Below, piece by piece: positions 9,838-20,965 of a stretch of 64,000 nucleotides of DNA (position 1 is its first letter; every line of letters begins with the position of its first letter). Position numbers and translations under genes: made by a program. The stretch comes from Datisca glomerata (lineage: Eukaryota; Streptophyta; Magnoliopsida; Cucurbitales; Datiscaceae). The notes below the pieces were generated by a model, which ran no database searches, was not told where the DNA came from, and saw only the letters and a list, made by a program, of their open reading frames with translations. The stretch lies in the NCBI GenBank assembly GCA_003255025.1, contig QANY01002972.1, positions 1 through 64,000 on the forward strand, written 5' to 3'.

Positions 9838-11350
9838 TGAGGGTGTTATGGAGGTGCCATCCTAGTTGAGATGTTCTGGTGCACCTACTATTTTTTATCA
9901 TAACAACCTTATATAAAAAAAGTAAAAAGAAAGAGTGGGGAGAAATTCATTTCCACACGTAAAACCTCAAGTGGATCATATCTTAACAAAAAAAAGTGGA
10001 TCATGAGTGTGGTACATGAGTGGAAACAACATAGCAAGTGGATCATTAGTGTGGTACACATGGTGGTTTTTTAGAGGCTCCATAATTAATAGATGGCTTG
10101 ATTCAGTTTATCAAGAGACATTTGTCGGTTACAACAAGCACATAAAAGAACCGTAAAAAATATATAAACAGAAACGGGTCGAGCTCCCAACACACAACAA
10201 TAAAGCGCGTTGCGTGCCGTATCCCTGAGGTTAGTTTCATGTCGGTGATAAGTCAGTAGCGTTCACTCTCTGTGCTATCACACTTGCTTTGCTTCAATTT
10301 TTTCTTTCAAGAATTACTTCAACGTTTGAGTTTGAATTGATATTATTATCAATTTTTATTGTTTTAAAATACTTTTTATATTCCTAAAGAATTAGTATAT
10401 TTGAATCTTCATAAGAATAATAATTATCCATTTTCGTGGATCTTTCTTGGTTGCTCAAAGAGTAAGACTAATTATGGTTGTGCATTTTTTCTTTAATTTT
10501 TGAAAGTATGGTAATGGCTTTGTTTGTTAATTCAGTTTTCACAATAGTATTATTATATTAATGTTTACCTGAGAAAATAAAATGCTAAGAGCACAGTCTC
10601 ACAGTGTTTTCATAATGGTTGATTAACTATAGTAATTAATTGAAAACGATTATACGCTTCTCTTATTTATCTTTATCATAGTTCATACATTTTCATCTAA
10701 AATGGATGTATTTTTTAGATTTATCATTTCCACAGCCATCAAGTTATATATCAATTTTAAAATCATAAATAAATCTGTGAATAATTCATAAACTAATTTA
10801 TTATATTATTATAATTAGTGATAAAACATAAAATTGTAAATGATTGACATATAATTTGATCAATTAAAACTTGTAATACAATTTTATCAGTAAGGGCAAT
10901 GCGATAAATATTTTCATCCAAACGTCATGTTATTTGAGATGATAATGTAACATTTTGTCGCCAATGTTATTTCTGAAAATTGGAAGTAAAATAAGTCTAA
11001 TGTATTTAATATGGTATTAACTTGAACAACGCAGAAGTAGGCAATTTTATAACTTTTACAATTTGAAGAGGAACAAAATAATACTTGTTGCAGCTAAAAT
11101 TTTCACAGTATACATGTCACACTCTGATGGGTTGTTATCATGCACATCACATATCAAAGAATCCAAACAACGAAGGTGACTAAGGTGTTTTCCTTGCCAA
11201 AAGAGCTCCACAACTTAAGTTAGAAGTGTAAAGAGAGTTTATATAAGGTTCAATGAGCTTTATTTTGGAGGGAAGGGTATTTATAAGGGAGACACACATG
11301 GGCGAGGCTTGTTTGAGAAGTTAAGAGAATATTCCAAAGTGTTCCCATTA
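9838..11350 (+). repeat. LINE tail plus shared downstream flank, copy A
   Basis: No coding frame. After the LINE A-rich tail, a 1.3-1.5 kb segment follows with ATATATAAACAG (about 10160) and GAGCTCCCAA landmarks; it is shared with 20966-22517 (direct) and 60165-61344 (inverted). Its latter part (from about 10615) also occurs at 13535-14284. Sharing of flank beyond the A tail argues for segmental duplication rather than independent retrotransposition. A TATA-like site with a short leader could be a relic promoter. Confidence 0.65.
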
Positions 11351-11859
11351 ACTAATAAGGAAGGCAGCATTTAACTTGTCCCTAGAGTTGATCAAAGGAG
11401 GCGTGATAGGACCTAAAAAGACATAATTCTGATATGGAGGGTGATGATTGGTCAGGGTGGTCGTATGTTCAATACCGCTAGGCCACGTGGAAAATCACTT
11501 TCAGCTAACAATAATGAAAGAAATACCTGATGGAGGCTGTGGTTGACTCCCTTTTGTAGAGCCTTGACAGTTTCTTCTCCAAGATGGTCATGAATTGATT
11601 GAGCACTGGATAATATGGGAGGTCTCATGGTCCAGCAGCTAGTGATGTGAAAGGAGATCCTTATGTTAGAACCAAAAGGAAACATGGACCATAATTGGAC
11701 AGCCTCAGAGGCAGCCAGACTATAATCAGAAAAAGAAAGCCCATTGGGATAAAAGGCAGTGGGGCAAAAAATATTGGCTGGAACGATGGGTGAATAGCCA
11801 GAGTAGAGAGAGGGGTAGAAATTTGAGGGAGAATGATTTTAGCCTTATCTTCTGGAGTC
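11351..11859. other. Unit-1-specific spacer, no gene
   Basis: Holds 11351-11725, absent from unit 2, then a stretch shared with it. A 77-codon minus-strand frame (11452-11685) has no recognisable motif. On the minus strand it continues the same degraded frame set as the adjacent transposon remnant, so it may be part of that coding region. Confidence 0.35.
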
Positions 11860-12471
11860 TCAAATGGACGAGAGTTCTTCCTCTTGTCTGCAAGAAAAAC
11901 AAATAAAGATTAGTTGAATAAAAAAATCAAGGTAATTTAAGAAAAATAGGGGATGTAGAGGGGAAAGGCCAATCACGAAATGATCTCCATACAATAGGGA
12001 TATTGAAGTGGCCGCCTCAGAATTCCAGCATTTGTCACCCTTTGGTAAGTCCAAAATAAGTGGACCACTGGTCAGGCCACTCCTCCGAGTGCAAAGTAGT
12101 CGCCATTCTTCTCTCTAATGGAGTAAAGAAAGAAAAACTCATTCGGACCTAACTCTAAACTATATATTATGTTTAGAGCCTCGAAACCTAGAAGAATCCA
12201 ATATGTATTTGGAGTAAATTGTGTAGGAGAGACATCATAATATTGGAAGAATTCTTCAAAAAAATGAGAGATGGGATCACCTGAAGCCTAGTGCAATATA
12301 CATGGTTCTAAAGTTTAAAACGCCTGGATATATGGAAGAATTGACAAGGTCCCCATCAAGATAACTGTAGTTGACCTCTTTGGGTAAGGACATACAATAC
12401 TTTGAAACTAATCGGCTAAATTCATCTCTAATCATAATTCTAGGGATAGAAGGACAAAATGAAGAAGCCAT
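11860..12471 (-). pseudogene. Gypsy-type plant transposon protein remnant, unit 1
   Basis: Minus-strand pieces read, N to C: a Met start near 12471, DEFSRLVSKYCMSLPKEV, LNFRTMYIALGFR, then after stops SKYILDSSRF/RGSKHN, EWPDQWSTYFGL and PSTSPIFL-type segments. This order resembles the N-terminal domain of 'putative gypsy-type transposon' plant proteins (Transposase_28-like), which accompany large retrotransposon derivatives. Several stops and frame shifts break it. The same set is at 14417-15028. Assignment rests on pattern memory and could be wrong; a captured host gene is the alternative. Confidence 0.45.
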
Positions 12472-13530
12472 TTGAGAAAGAGGAGAAAAAAGAAGGCGAG
12501 TCCAAACAAGAAACTTACTTGTAATGGAAGTGCAGGAAGAAGACGAAGTGAAAAACCGTTATATAAATTACTTCATTCGTCGATTGGCAGATTCGAAGTA
12601 TAAAGTAATAACTGTCAAAAGCCAAAACGGCATACGACAATAAAGACTGTACGAGCACAAACACAAGGCACATGGGTATAAGGGAATAAAATGGTAGATG
12701 ATGACATGGGAAGGAGTGAAATGACACTAGAGCAGAAAGTAATGATTAGAAGAGTGACAACATCGATAGGTGATAAAAGATAGAGCAAAGATACATTGTT
12801 TTGCATCAATGGCTTCCGACCATTATACAAAATAGTGGTGAATGAACATGATAATTCAGACTATGAAGTCAAGGATTCCAGGCTGTCAAAAGGCAGAGAG
12901 AAGGCTGACGACATTGAAAGGCACTAAGGAGATGGAATCAAATGAAAAAGACGTGGGAGTCAAAGAAAGGCCATATTCGGTCAAATGGATTATTTTACCT
13001 CCACGATTTGGCTAACAAACTCTATCTTAATGAATATTTGTTTTATCTTATTGAATATATCTAAAATGGCCATGAAGGAGAATACCTATAAATACCTCCC
13101 ATTATATCAAGGAAATGGCAATTGAATGTATACGAACTCCCACTTTTATACTCAAATTACATAGCCTTTTATTCACATTATATACATTCGATATTCTTCA
13201 AATTAGTAGAGAGAAAATCCATTTACAGCATCCATTCAAAAGAATAACCCCTGATTTTCATACAAGTACCGCCATTTCTTCATGATTCGAAGACCAAGAA
13301 CATGGACAATGCGCTTCCTAGCAATGGTGGAAGCACTTCCAAGCAATGTGTCTAGTGAAGATCAACTGGAAAACCAAGGCATCAAGCGCAAGAAGATGAA
13401 GATCTGGAAAACAATTAATTATCAAATGTAAATATATAATATATAGTAGTATGTCCTTTAACATATACATATATTAAAAATGATTGATGACGACACAATA
13501 ATAACATTTAGATTGATGAGGACACAATAA
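12472..13530. other. Non-coding part of tandem unit 1
   Basis: No gene. The plus strand carries CTATAAATACCTCC (about 13087), an LTR-type TATA box, about 50 bp before a conserved pyrimidine-rich stretch. A short 22-bp motif GCGCTTCCTAGCAATGGTGG occurs near 13311, duplicated imperfectly here and expanded in unit 2. This looks like an LTR/leader oriented opposite to the minus-strand coding remnant. Confidence 0.45.
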
Positions 13531-14284
13531 CATTAGCTATAGTAATTACTTGAATACGATTATACGCTTCTCTTATTTATCTTTATCATAAGTCATGCAT
13601 TTAACAACAATTTCATCTAAAATGGATGTATTTTTAGGATTTTCATTTTATAGCATTTCTACACCCATCAAGTTATATATCAATTTTAAAATCATAAATA
13701 AATGTGGGAATAATTCATAAAATATTTTAATAAATTATTATAATGAGTGATAAAACATAAACTTGTAAATGTTTGAAATATATTTTGATCAATTAAAACT
13801 TGAAATACTATTTTGTCAGTAAGGGCGATGCCATAAAGTTTTTCATCCAAATGTCGTGTTATTTGAGATAATAATGAAACATTTTGTCCGCAATGTTATT
13901 TCTGGAAATTAGAACTTAAATGAGTCTAACGTTTATAATATGGTATTAATTTGAAGCGCAAAAGTAGACAGTTTATAACTTTTACAATTTTAAGAGGGAC
14001 AAAATAATATATTTTACAGCTAAAATTTTAACAGTATACATGTGACACTTTGATGGGTCATTATCCTACACATCACACATCAAATAATCCAAAGAAGGAA
14101 GGTGACTAAGGTGGTTTCCTTGCAAAAAGGCCTTCAGAACTTAAGTTCGAAGTGTAAAGAGAATTTGACAAAGTTTATGTAAGGTTCAATGCGCTTAACT
14201 TTGATTTTGGAGGGAAGGGTATTTATAATGGAGGCACACCTGGACGAGGCTTGTTCTAGAAGTTTAGAGAATATTCCAAAGTGT

Positions 14285-14285
14285 N
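14285..14285. other. Single-N assembly join
   Basis: One N sits at the precise point where unit 2 lacks about 375 bp found in unit 1: the sequence jumps from ATTCCAAAGTGT to GAAAAAGAAAGCCC. This suggests a collapsed gap or forced join rather than one unread base. Confidence 0.8.
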
Positions 14286-14416
14286 GAAAAAGAAAGCCCA
14301 TTGGGATAAAAGGCAGTGGGGCAAAAAATTTTGGCTGGAACGATGGGTGAATAGCCAGAGTAGAGAGAAGGGTAGAAATTTGAGGGAGAATGATTTTAGC
14401 CTAATCTTCTGGAGTC

Positions 14417-15028
14417 TCAAATGGACAAGAGTTCTTCCTCTTGTCTGGAAGAAAAACAAAGAAAGATTAGTTGAGTAAAAAAATCAAGGTAATTTAAGAA
14501 AAATAGGGGATGTAGAGGGGAAAGGCCAATCACGAAATGATCTCCATACAATAGGGATATGGAAGTGGCCGCCTCGACATTCCTGCATTTGTCACCCATT
14601 GGTAAGTGCAAAATAAGTGGACCACCGATCAGGCAAGTCCTCCGAGTGTAAAGTAGTCGCCATTCTTCTCTCTAATGGAGTAAAGAAAGAAAAACTCATT
14701 CGGACCTAACTCTAAACTATATAATATGTTTAGAGCCTCGAAACCTAGAAGAATCCAATATGTATTTGGAGTAAATTGTGTAGGAGAGACATCATAATAT
14801 TGGAAGAATTCTTGAAATAAATGAGAGATGGGATCACCTAAAGCCTAGTGCAATATACATGGTTCTAAAGTTTAAAATGTCTGGATATATGGAAGAATTG
14901 ACAAGGTCCCAGTCAAAATAACAGTAGTTGACCTCTTTGGGTAAGGCCATACAATACTTTGAAACGAATCGGTTAAATTCATCACTAATCGTAATTCTAA
15001 GGATAGAAGGACAAAATGAAGAAGCCAT
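14417..15028 (-). pseudogene. Gypsy-type plant transposon protein remnant, unit 2
   Basis: Second copy of the minus-strand remnant (Met start near 15028, RFVSKYCMALPKEVNY, LNFRTMYIALGFR, then broken frames). It differs from unit 1 at scattered bases and keeps the same stops after YIALGFR, so the disabling mutations predate the tandem duplication. No functional product is expected. Confidence 0.45.
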
Positions 15029-15892
15029 TTGAGAAAGAGGAGAAAAAAGAAGGCGAATCCAAACAAGAAACTTACTTGTAATGGAAGTGCAGGAAGAAGA
15101 CGAAGTGAAAAACCGTTACATAAATTACTTCGTTCGTCAATTGGCAGATTCGAAGTAAAAAGTAATAACTGTCAAAATTCAAAACGACATACGACAATAA
15201 TCACTGTACGAGCACAAACACAAGGCACATGGGTATAAGGGAATAAAATGGTAGATGATGACATGGGAAGGAGTGAAATGACACTAGAGCAGAAAGTAAT
15301 GATTAGAAGAGTGACAACATCGATAGGTGATAAAAGATAGATCAAAGATACATTGTTTTGCATCAAATGGCTTCCAACCATTATACAAAACAGTGGCAAA
15401 TGAACATGATAAGTCAGACTAAGAAGTCAAGGATTCCAGGCTGTCAAAAGGCTGAGAGAAGGCAGACGACATTGAAAGGCACTAAGGAGATGGAATCAAA
15501 TTAAAATGACGTGGGAATCAAGGAAAGGCCATATTCAGTCAAGGGGATTATTTTACCTTCACGATTTGGCTAAAAAACTCTATCTTAATGAATATTTGTT
15601 TTATCTTATTGAATATATCTAAAATGGCCATGAAGGAGAATACCAATAAATACCTCCCATTATATCAAGAAAATGGCAATTGAATGTATACGAACTCCCA
15701 CTTTTATATTTAAATTACATAGTCTTTTATTCACATTATATACATTCGATATTCTTCAAATTAGTAGAGAGAAAATCCATTTACAGCATCCATTCAAAAT
15801 TATAACCCCTGATTTTCATACGAGTACCGCCATTTCTTCTCTCAAGGCCTTTATCTTTCACGATTAGAAGACCAAGAACATGGACAATGCGC

Positions 15893-15955
15893 TTCCTAGC
15901 AATGGTGGAAGCGCTTCCTAGCAATGGTGGAAGCGCTTCCTAGCAATGTGTCTAG
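15893..15955 (+). repeat. 22-bp minisatellite
   Basis: About 2.7 copies of GCGCTTCCTAGCAATGGTGG plus AA. The corresponding place in unit 1 (about 13310-13353) has about two diverged copies, so the array expanded after the tandem duplication. Confidence 0.8.
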
Positions 15956-16120
15956 TGAACATCAGCTGGAACGAGAACCAAGGCATCAAGCGCAAGAAGA
16001 TGAAGATCCGGAAAACAATTAATTATCGAATGTAAATATATTATATATGGTAGTATGTCCTTTAACATATACATATATTAAAAAAGATTGAGGACGACAC
16101 AATAATAACATTTAGATGAG

Positions 16121-16619
16121 TATGAAAGATACATAATTTTGACCAACCACCAAATTAAGTGACATGACAATAATCATTTGAAATTCGATTCAGCAAAATT
16201 CTTTTTTATGAAAATCAAACTAAGTAAATATGTCTTTAGCTCAAATAGTCTATATAAAAATAACTACTAAAGTCAACTTTCGAGCTCAAACTGTAAAAAA
16301 ATTAAGAAAGCATTTTTTTTGAAAAATGACTGGAAATGGATGAAGTAAATATTATTTACCAAAATACCAAAGAAGTAAATAAATTTTATACTTCATTCCA
16401 ACCATTTATGAAAATCATTTTTGTGCTTTGAACTAAAAATTTGGCCATTTTGATAATTATTACAAGTCTGTTAATGCAAAACAACAAGGCAAAAGATAAA
16501 AAAATATGAGAGAGGTAGATCCAAAACGTGTCAAGAATATTGGCCGAAGGACAAGTCAAGAGATGCTCCTATTATAGAGAACCTTGCAACAGCACTTGGT
16601 GCAAGTTGACTAGGTAATC
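16121..16619. other. Unassigned spacer
   Basis: AT-rich sequence with no open frame of interest, no tRNA-like box and no repeat partner noticed in the window. It leads directly into the LINE coding region and may include its 5' UTR. Confidence 0.4.
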
Positions 16620-18473
16620 ATGATTGACAAAAATGTGAAATTGGACTCAAATCTTGGTCTTGAACCGACTGCCTCTTCTAGTTTAGCAAGGTCGATTAGT
16701 CATCGTATCTTGACGAAGTCCAATAATGGTGATGCAAATACGAACTTCCCATTAGCTCCTGCACATGAACCTTTAGATATTTCAATTGTGTTGTTGCGGG
16801 TTGATCTAAATAATGTAGAAATCTCAGATGATCACGTTGTTGACCATTCGAGACTTTCACCCATTGAAGGTCCAAATCCTCCCCTTGAAGATGCAACTCG
16901 CCCATAATTTGATAGTGAGAGTACTGAGTCATATTTCTCTCATACTGATGTTCAAGGGAAAGTCTATTGCGCTGATAAGAAAGAAATTTTTTATTGGAAT
17001 GTGGTTTCTGCTAGACAAGGCAAAAAGAATAATTAAAATGTTGTTATCATAGCCAACACACCAAGACCAGGGCTGCTCAACAAGCTTTGAATTGTGATAC
17101 TTAACGAGCTTTGAAAGAATTTTATTTTCATCATAAGTCAGATTTTGTCTGCACCGTCAAACCTTTATGTAACTTTGATTTAGTTGCTTCTACTTTGTGG
17201 AGCTCCCTTGGGTTACAATACATTTGTTTCAATACCATCATTTTTCCTAAATTATTGATCTTTAGATCTTCTGGTATTCAACATATTACGGTCATTTTAT
17301 CTTTTATCCAATATGTTACTATTTCAACTAGTTTATGTGGTTTTGCCGATCAAATTTCTTTTGTCTGTGGTAGTGTGAATTATATCAACTGTAGATCTCT
17401 TTGGAGTTCTCCTATAGACATTTGACTTTCAATAGTATGTGGCTTGTAATTAGGGATTTCAATTTAATTCTAGGAGCTCATAAAACCACTGGTAATATTA
17501 CGGCTAGTTCTTGTGAAGACTTTCGAGCTACTATGACTGTTTTTAATCTTATTATAGATATTGAAGGAAAATGAGTTTTTTTATACTCGAATTGGCTAGA
17601 GTTGTCGAGGTATTGTTCTTTCTCGTTTGGATAGGGCACTTTGCTGTACTTCTTTCCTAGATACTTGGTTTGAGGTCTCTTGCTACTCTACCGATATTAC
17701 ACTCTGATCATCATCCATTACTGGTTTCTTCTTCCACGGGAATTTCATCAGGACATCCCCATTTTAGATTCCAGGGTATGAGGATTTCTCATCCCTTTTC
17801 CCTGATTTGGTTCATTCAGTTTAGTCAACTCCTAATGCAGGTAGTAGTACATAGTTTTTGTTAAGAAGTTCAAACTTCTCAAGGTAGCCTTGAGAATATG
17901 GAATTGAGAGGTTTTGGGAATTTCGCCCGAAATGTTTCTAAAGTTAATGAGAAAGTGATAGTCATCCAAGATAGGATCTGGTCTGAGGGTTTTTCTGATT
18001 CTCTTTTTCGACTTGAATCTGATGCTCTTGCAAAGTTAGATATGACACTAAGACAACAAGATATTTTTTGAGAGAAAAAAAGCAGGGTTAAATGGCTTGC
18101 AGAGGGTGATTAAAATTCTGACATCTTTCACTCTTTCCTTAAACGTAGGGGATGTAATAAGAATTTTTCTTCCATGAAAATTGGTGATGATATTTCTTAT
18201 ATTTCAATTGAGATCGGTGAGCATGTCATTTTATTTTATCAACAACTCTTTTCAGATTCTAGGGACTGTAGTTCAGATCTTTCTATGATTCAAGTGTATG
18301 ACCCTTCTTTGGTCAGTGATGTGGAGAATGCATCGATTCTTAGGTTCCTTTTTCTGATGAGATAAGGAAGACTGTGTTTGACATGGGTTTCTCAGGTAAA
18401 TTTTGGTCTTGGCTGTGCAAGAGTTTTTCTTACAGGACATGTTTTACAAGATAATTATTGATCATCTTTCTGT
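16620..18473 (+). pseudogene. L1-like LINE 5' half: linker and AP endonuclease
   Basis: A first frame (16620-16907, acidic, Ser/Pro-rich) resembles the linker before the endonuclease of plant L1 elements. From 17111 the pieces read DFVCTVKPLCNFD, SFVCGSVNYINCRSLW (endonuclease core), RLDRALC and SDHHPLLVS (17703-17729, the catalytic Asp/His pair of the exonuclease-endonuclease-phosphatase fold), then HPHFRFQGM, KVKWLAEGD-type and F-LFSDSRDCS segments leading to the RT start. In active elements this endonuclease nicks target DNA to prime reverse transcription. At least six frame breaks occur. RT core sequence ends near 18470, where a short inverted piece and the LTR-like block follow; the LINE 3' end resumes at 20231. 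Confidence 0.8.
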
Positions 18474-18500
18474 TAGTCAATGGGAACACTTTGGAATATT
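18473..18500 (-). repeat. 28-bp inverted fragment at block junction
   Basis: The reverse complement of 18473-18500 matches 22468-22495 with one mismatch, and also about 11330-11357 in the A copy. It contains GGGAACACTTTGGAATATT. It sits exactly between the truncated LINE RT and the LTR-like block B, so an inversion or template switch using the far end of the same block is recorded at this junction. Confidence 0.7.
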
Positions 18501-20230
18501 AGGTTTTAGGGTCTCATAAAATAGTAAATTATTTATGAATGTGCCAATATAGTGGGACCCACTACAGTCTGCGTCGCACTATAGTGTCGTGTTGCACTGT
18601 AGTGTGCCGTGAACTATTGTAGTGTCATGGGGCACTATAAAGTCCTATGGACAACTATAGTGATGTGTGGCACTATAATGCCATATGCCACGTGCCACTG
18701 TAGTTCCATGTGACTCACGCGGTAGTACAGTGTGTCATGCCAATTCCTAATCTAAAAACCAGTGATTGACATATGGCAGTCCAACATGTCACGTGACAAT
18801 TTTTCCAAATTTATTATTTATTTTAATTAGATAAATATCTAGAAATTAATTAAATTAAAATTAACTTATCTGATCACACATATCAACTAACTTATCTGTT
18901 AGTTCAAAAAAGAACAAATTAGTTAATTCAAATTCAAAGTATTACCTTAGAATAATTTAATATTATTTAATTTCATAAATCAAATATAATGTGTCACTTA
19001 TCGATTAATAAAAAACTAATCGAGATAATTATTTAATTATAATTTCTAAACATTATAATAAATAATTTAATTAATTAATTGTTAATTACTTAATTTCACA
19101 CAATTATCTCATATTTATATACTTGCCCAAGAANAATTAATTGTTAATTATTAATTTCACACAATTAGCTCATATTTATATATTTGCCCAAGAAACCTAG
19201 TCATTTTTTACATCCTGAAATATTCACACCCTAGAGTGTATAGTACACTGGTGGCTCGAGAACCATGGATCTATAATTCTAAGCTCCAATAAACTAGATT
19301 ATTAATTAAACTATTTAATTAAATAATCCTATTTATTAATTCCAATATTACTCCATTTTAAATATGAATTTGCACTCTTAGTAATTGTAAAATATATTTA
19401 CAGAATAATCTCGTGTAGTCTATTGATATAATCACTTTATGTAGTTCTATCTTCCAATTATTGGTCCGAAAAAAAGAAATGGTCAAAATTACTATTTTAC
19501 CCTTCTAATTACCTCTTTATCCTTAAGTATCATTAATTCGCTAGCGAATGGTCAATTTATAATCGTATTATAAATTTGAGCTCAACAACCTTCCAGTTCC
19601 CAAGTTAACACTTAAGAAAACCAATATACGATTCATTAGGAAAGCTTCGATTCTAAATCTTGTAAGATCATGTTCCCAGTCATCCATATCACTAAATCAT
19701 CAAAATAAAAGTCACTGGTCTATTTTACAAATAACCTTAACGAGTGAATCAAAAGATTCACTAGACATGTATAGAAATTGATGACTACTCATGATTTAGA
19801 CTAACCTACATATGATCATCATATTGATGTGAATTAAATCTTTATGATAAACGGTAAGTTAATAAAGATATTAATCAACATCATTCATGTCCTATATAAT
19901 CTAATTATATAAAATAATTTCACTAAGATGTATATCCACATCAGTGATTTAGATTTAGATCACTTGCATTCAAGATGCTTAGCAAACTGTACTAGCAACT
20001 ATTCATTAAAGATCACATACTTTACTATGTTACAGACTATTTTATTCATTATATATGATCTTAATCCTCTCGTACTAATACAAGATCATAATCTCATTAT
20101 GAATATGAAATTTTTAGATATTTATGAAAATTATTCAATAATAATTCAGAAAAGACAATTATAAGAAAAAATTATTTTTATTCATTTTAAATTAAAATGT
20201 CTTTACACATGCATTAAGGGCGCTATGGTG
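18498..20230 (-). mobile_element. AT-rich LTR-like block, copy B
   Basis: Homologue of 7526-9028 with the same ends (TTAGGTTTTAGGG on the left, LINE GACTTCCA on the right). It contains an expanded CACTATAGTG-type array (18545-18725) and a 60-70 bp local duplication around the N at 19134. No coding frame of family value was seen. It interrupts the LINE between RT and RNase H domains. Confidence 0.55.
19134..19134. other. Single-N join flanked by a direct repeat
   Basis: About 60 bp to the left of the N (19070-19133, ending TTGCCCAAGAA) recur to its right (19135-19195, again ending TTGCCCAAGAA) with few changes, whereas copy A has this sequence once. Two contig ends with an unresolved overlap, joined by a single N, explain this better than biology. 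Confidence 0.8.
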
Positions 20231-20965
20231 GACTTCCATTATTACTGTCTTTTAGGTGATGTTGTACCTTCATAATCAAGAAACCTTTAAGAGTAGGAAA
20301 CCTGTCTTTGCTAAAGCTCTGACATTACTTTGGCGTTCAGTTCATGAAGGAAACTCTTTTAAGGTTGACACAATGTAGAGTTCAATGGAGGAACTATTGA
20401 CACTTCAGCAGTTTTATGTTTTGATTTGTCCTTCCAAAACCTCACATATTTTTGGGCATCCTCCCCCATCAGGTTGGATTAAGGTGAATGTTGATGGAGG
20501 ATCCAGGGCATGTAGGCTGTGGAGGAATTTTCAGAACGTCTAGATGTATGCTTTGCTTTTGAGGCTCAGCTAGCTGCTGTTATCCATGTGATTGTTTATG
20601 ATTCGATCTTTGAATGGAGACAATCATGGTTGAAAAATGATCCTGTTATGTGGTGGCCATTATTCGTACTAGATCTCATAAGGTCCTTGGTGTACCAGTT
20701 GAGATATATGTTTAAATTTAATTAATCAGATGGATTTTGTTGTCACTCACATTTTTCAGGAGGGTAACCAAGTTGTAGATTGATTGGCGCCTAGCGCCCC
20801 CAGTATGGTGGAATGCTCTGAATTTCAATTTTTCATTTATTTTTTATGATATATGTGACATACCTTTTTTTAGGTTCTGTTGATTTTTTTCTCTGTGTTT
20901 TATTTTGTTGACTCTTTTATTTTTTTTTTAATATTATGTTAGGTTAGGTTTAATGATGAAGGTGT
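20231..20965 (+). pseudogene. LINE 3' end, RNase H-like domain, copy B
   Basis: Homologue of 9029-9837: GWIKVNVDGG (about 20470-20500, catalytic Asp kept), CGGIF, CFAFEAQLAAVIHVIVYDS (Glu changed to Gln at the second catalytic position in FEAQL), WLKNDPV (Ser replaced but Asp kept) and EGNQVVD. Small deletions and stops break it (for example a loss after DGGS and TGA near 20780). It ends in an A-rich tail near 21015. Confidence 0.7.

Larger units (their letters stand above)
10615..16120 (+). repeat. Tandem duplication, two units of about 2.6-2.9 kb
   Basis: Unit 1 is about 10615-13515 and unit 2 about 13535-16120. They align across an LTR-like AT-rich part, the minus-strand transposon remnant and a region ending in CTTTAACATATACATATATT. 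Unit 2 lacks about 375 bp present in unit 1 (roughly 11347-11725); the missing part coincides exactly with the single N at 14285. Point differences are scattered throughout, so the duplication is not an exact assembly echo. Confidence 0.8.

Noticed and set aside
15893..15955. Possible CRISPR-like array
   Set aside because: A short contiguous 22-bp minisatellite without spacers, in plant nuclear DNA; no array was seen anywhere else.
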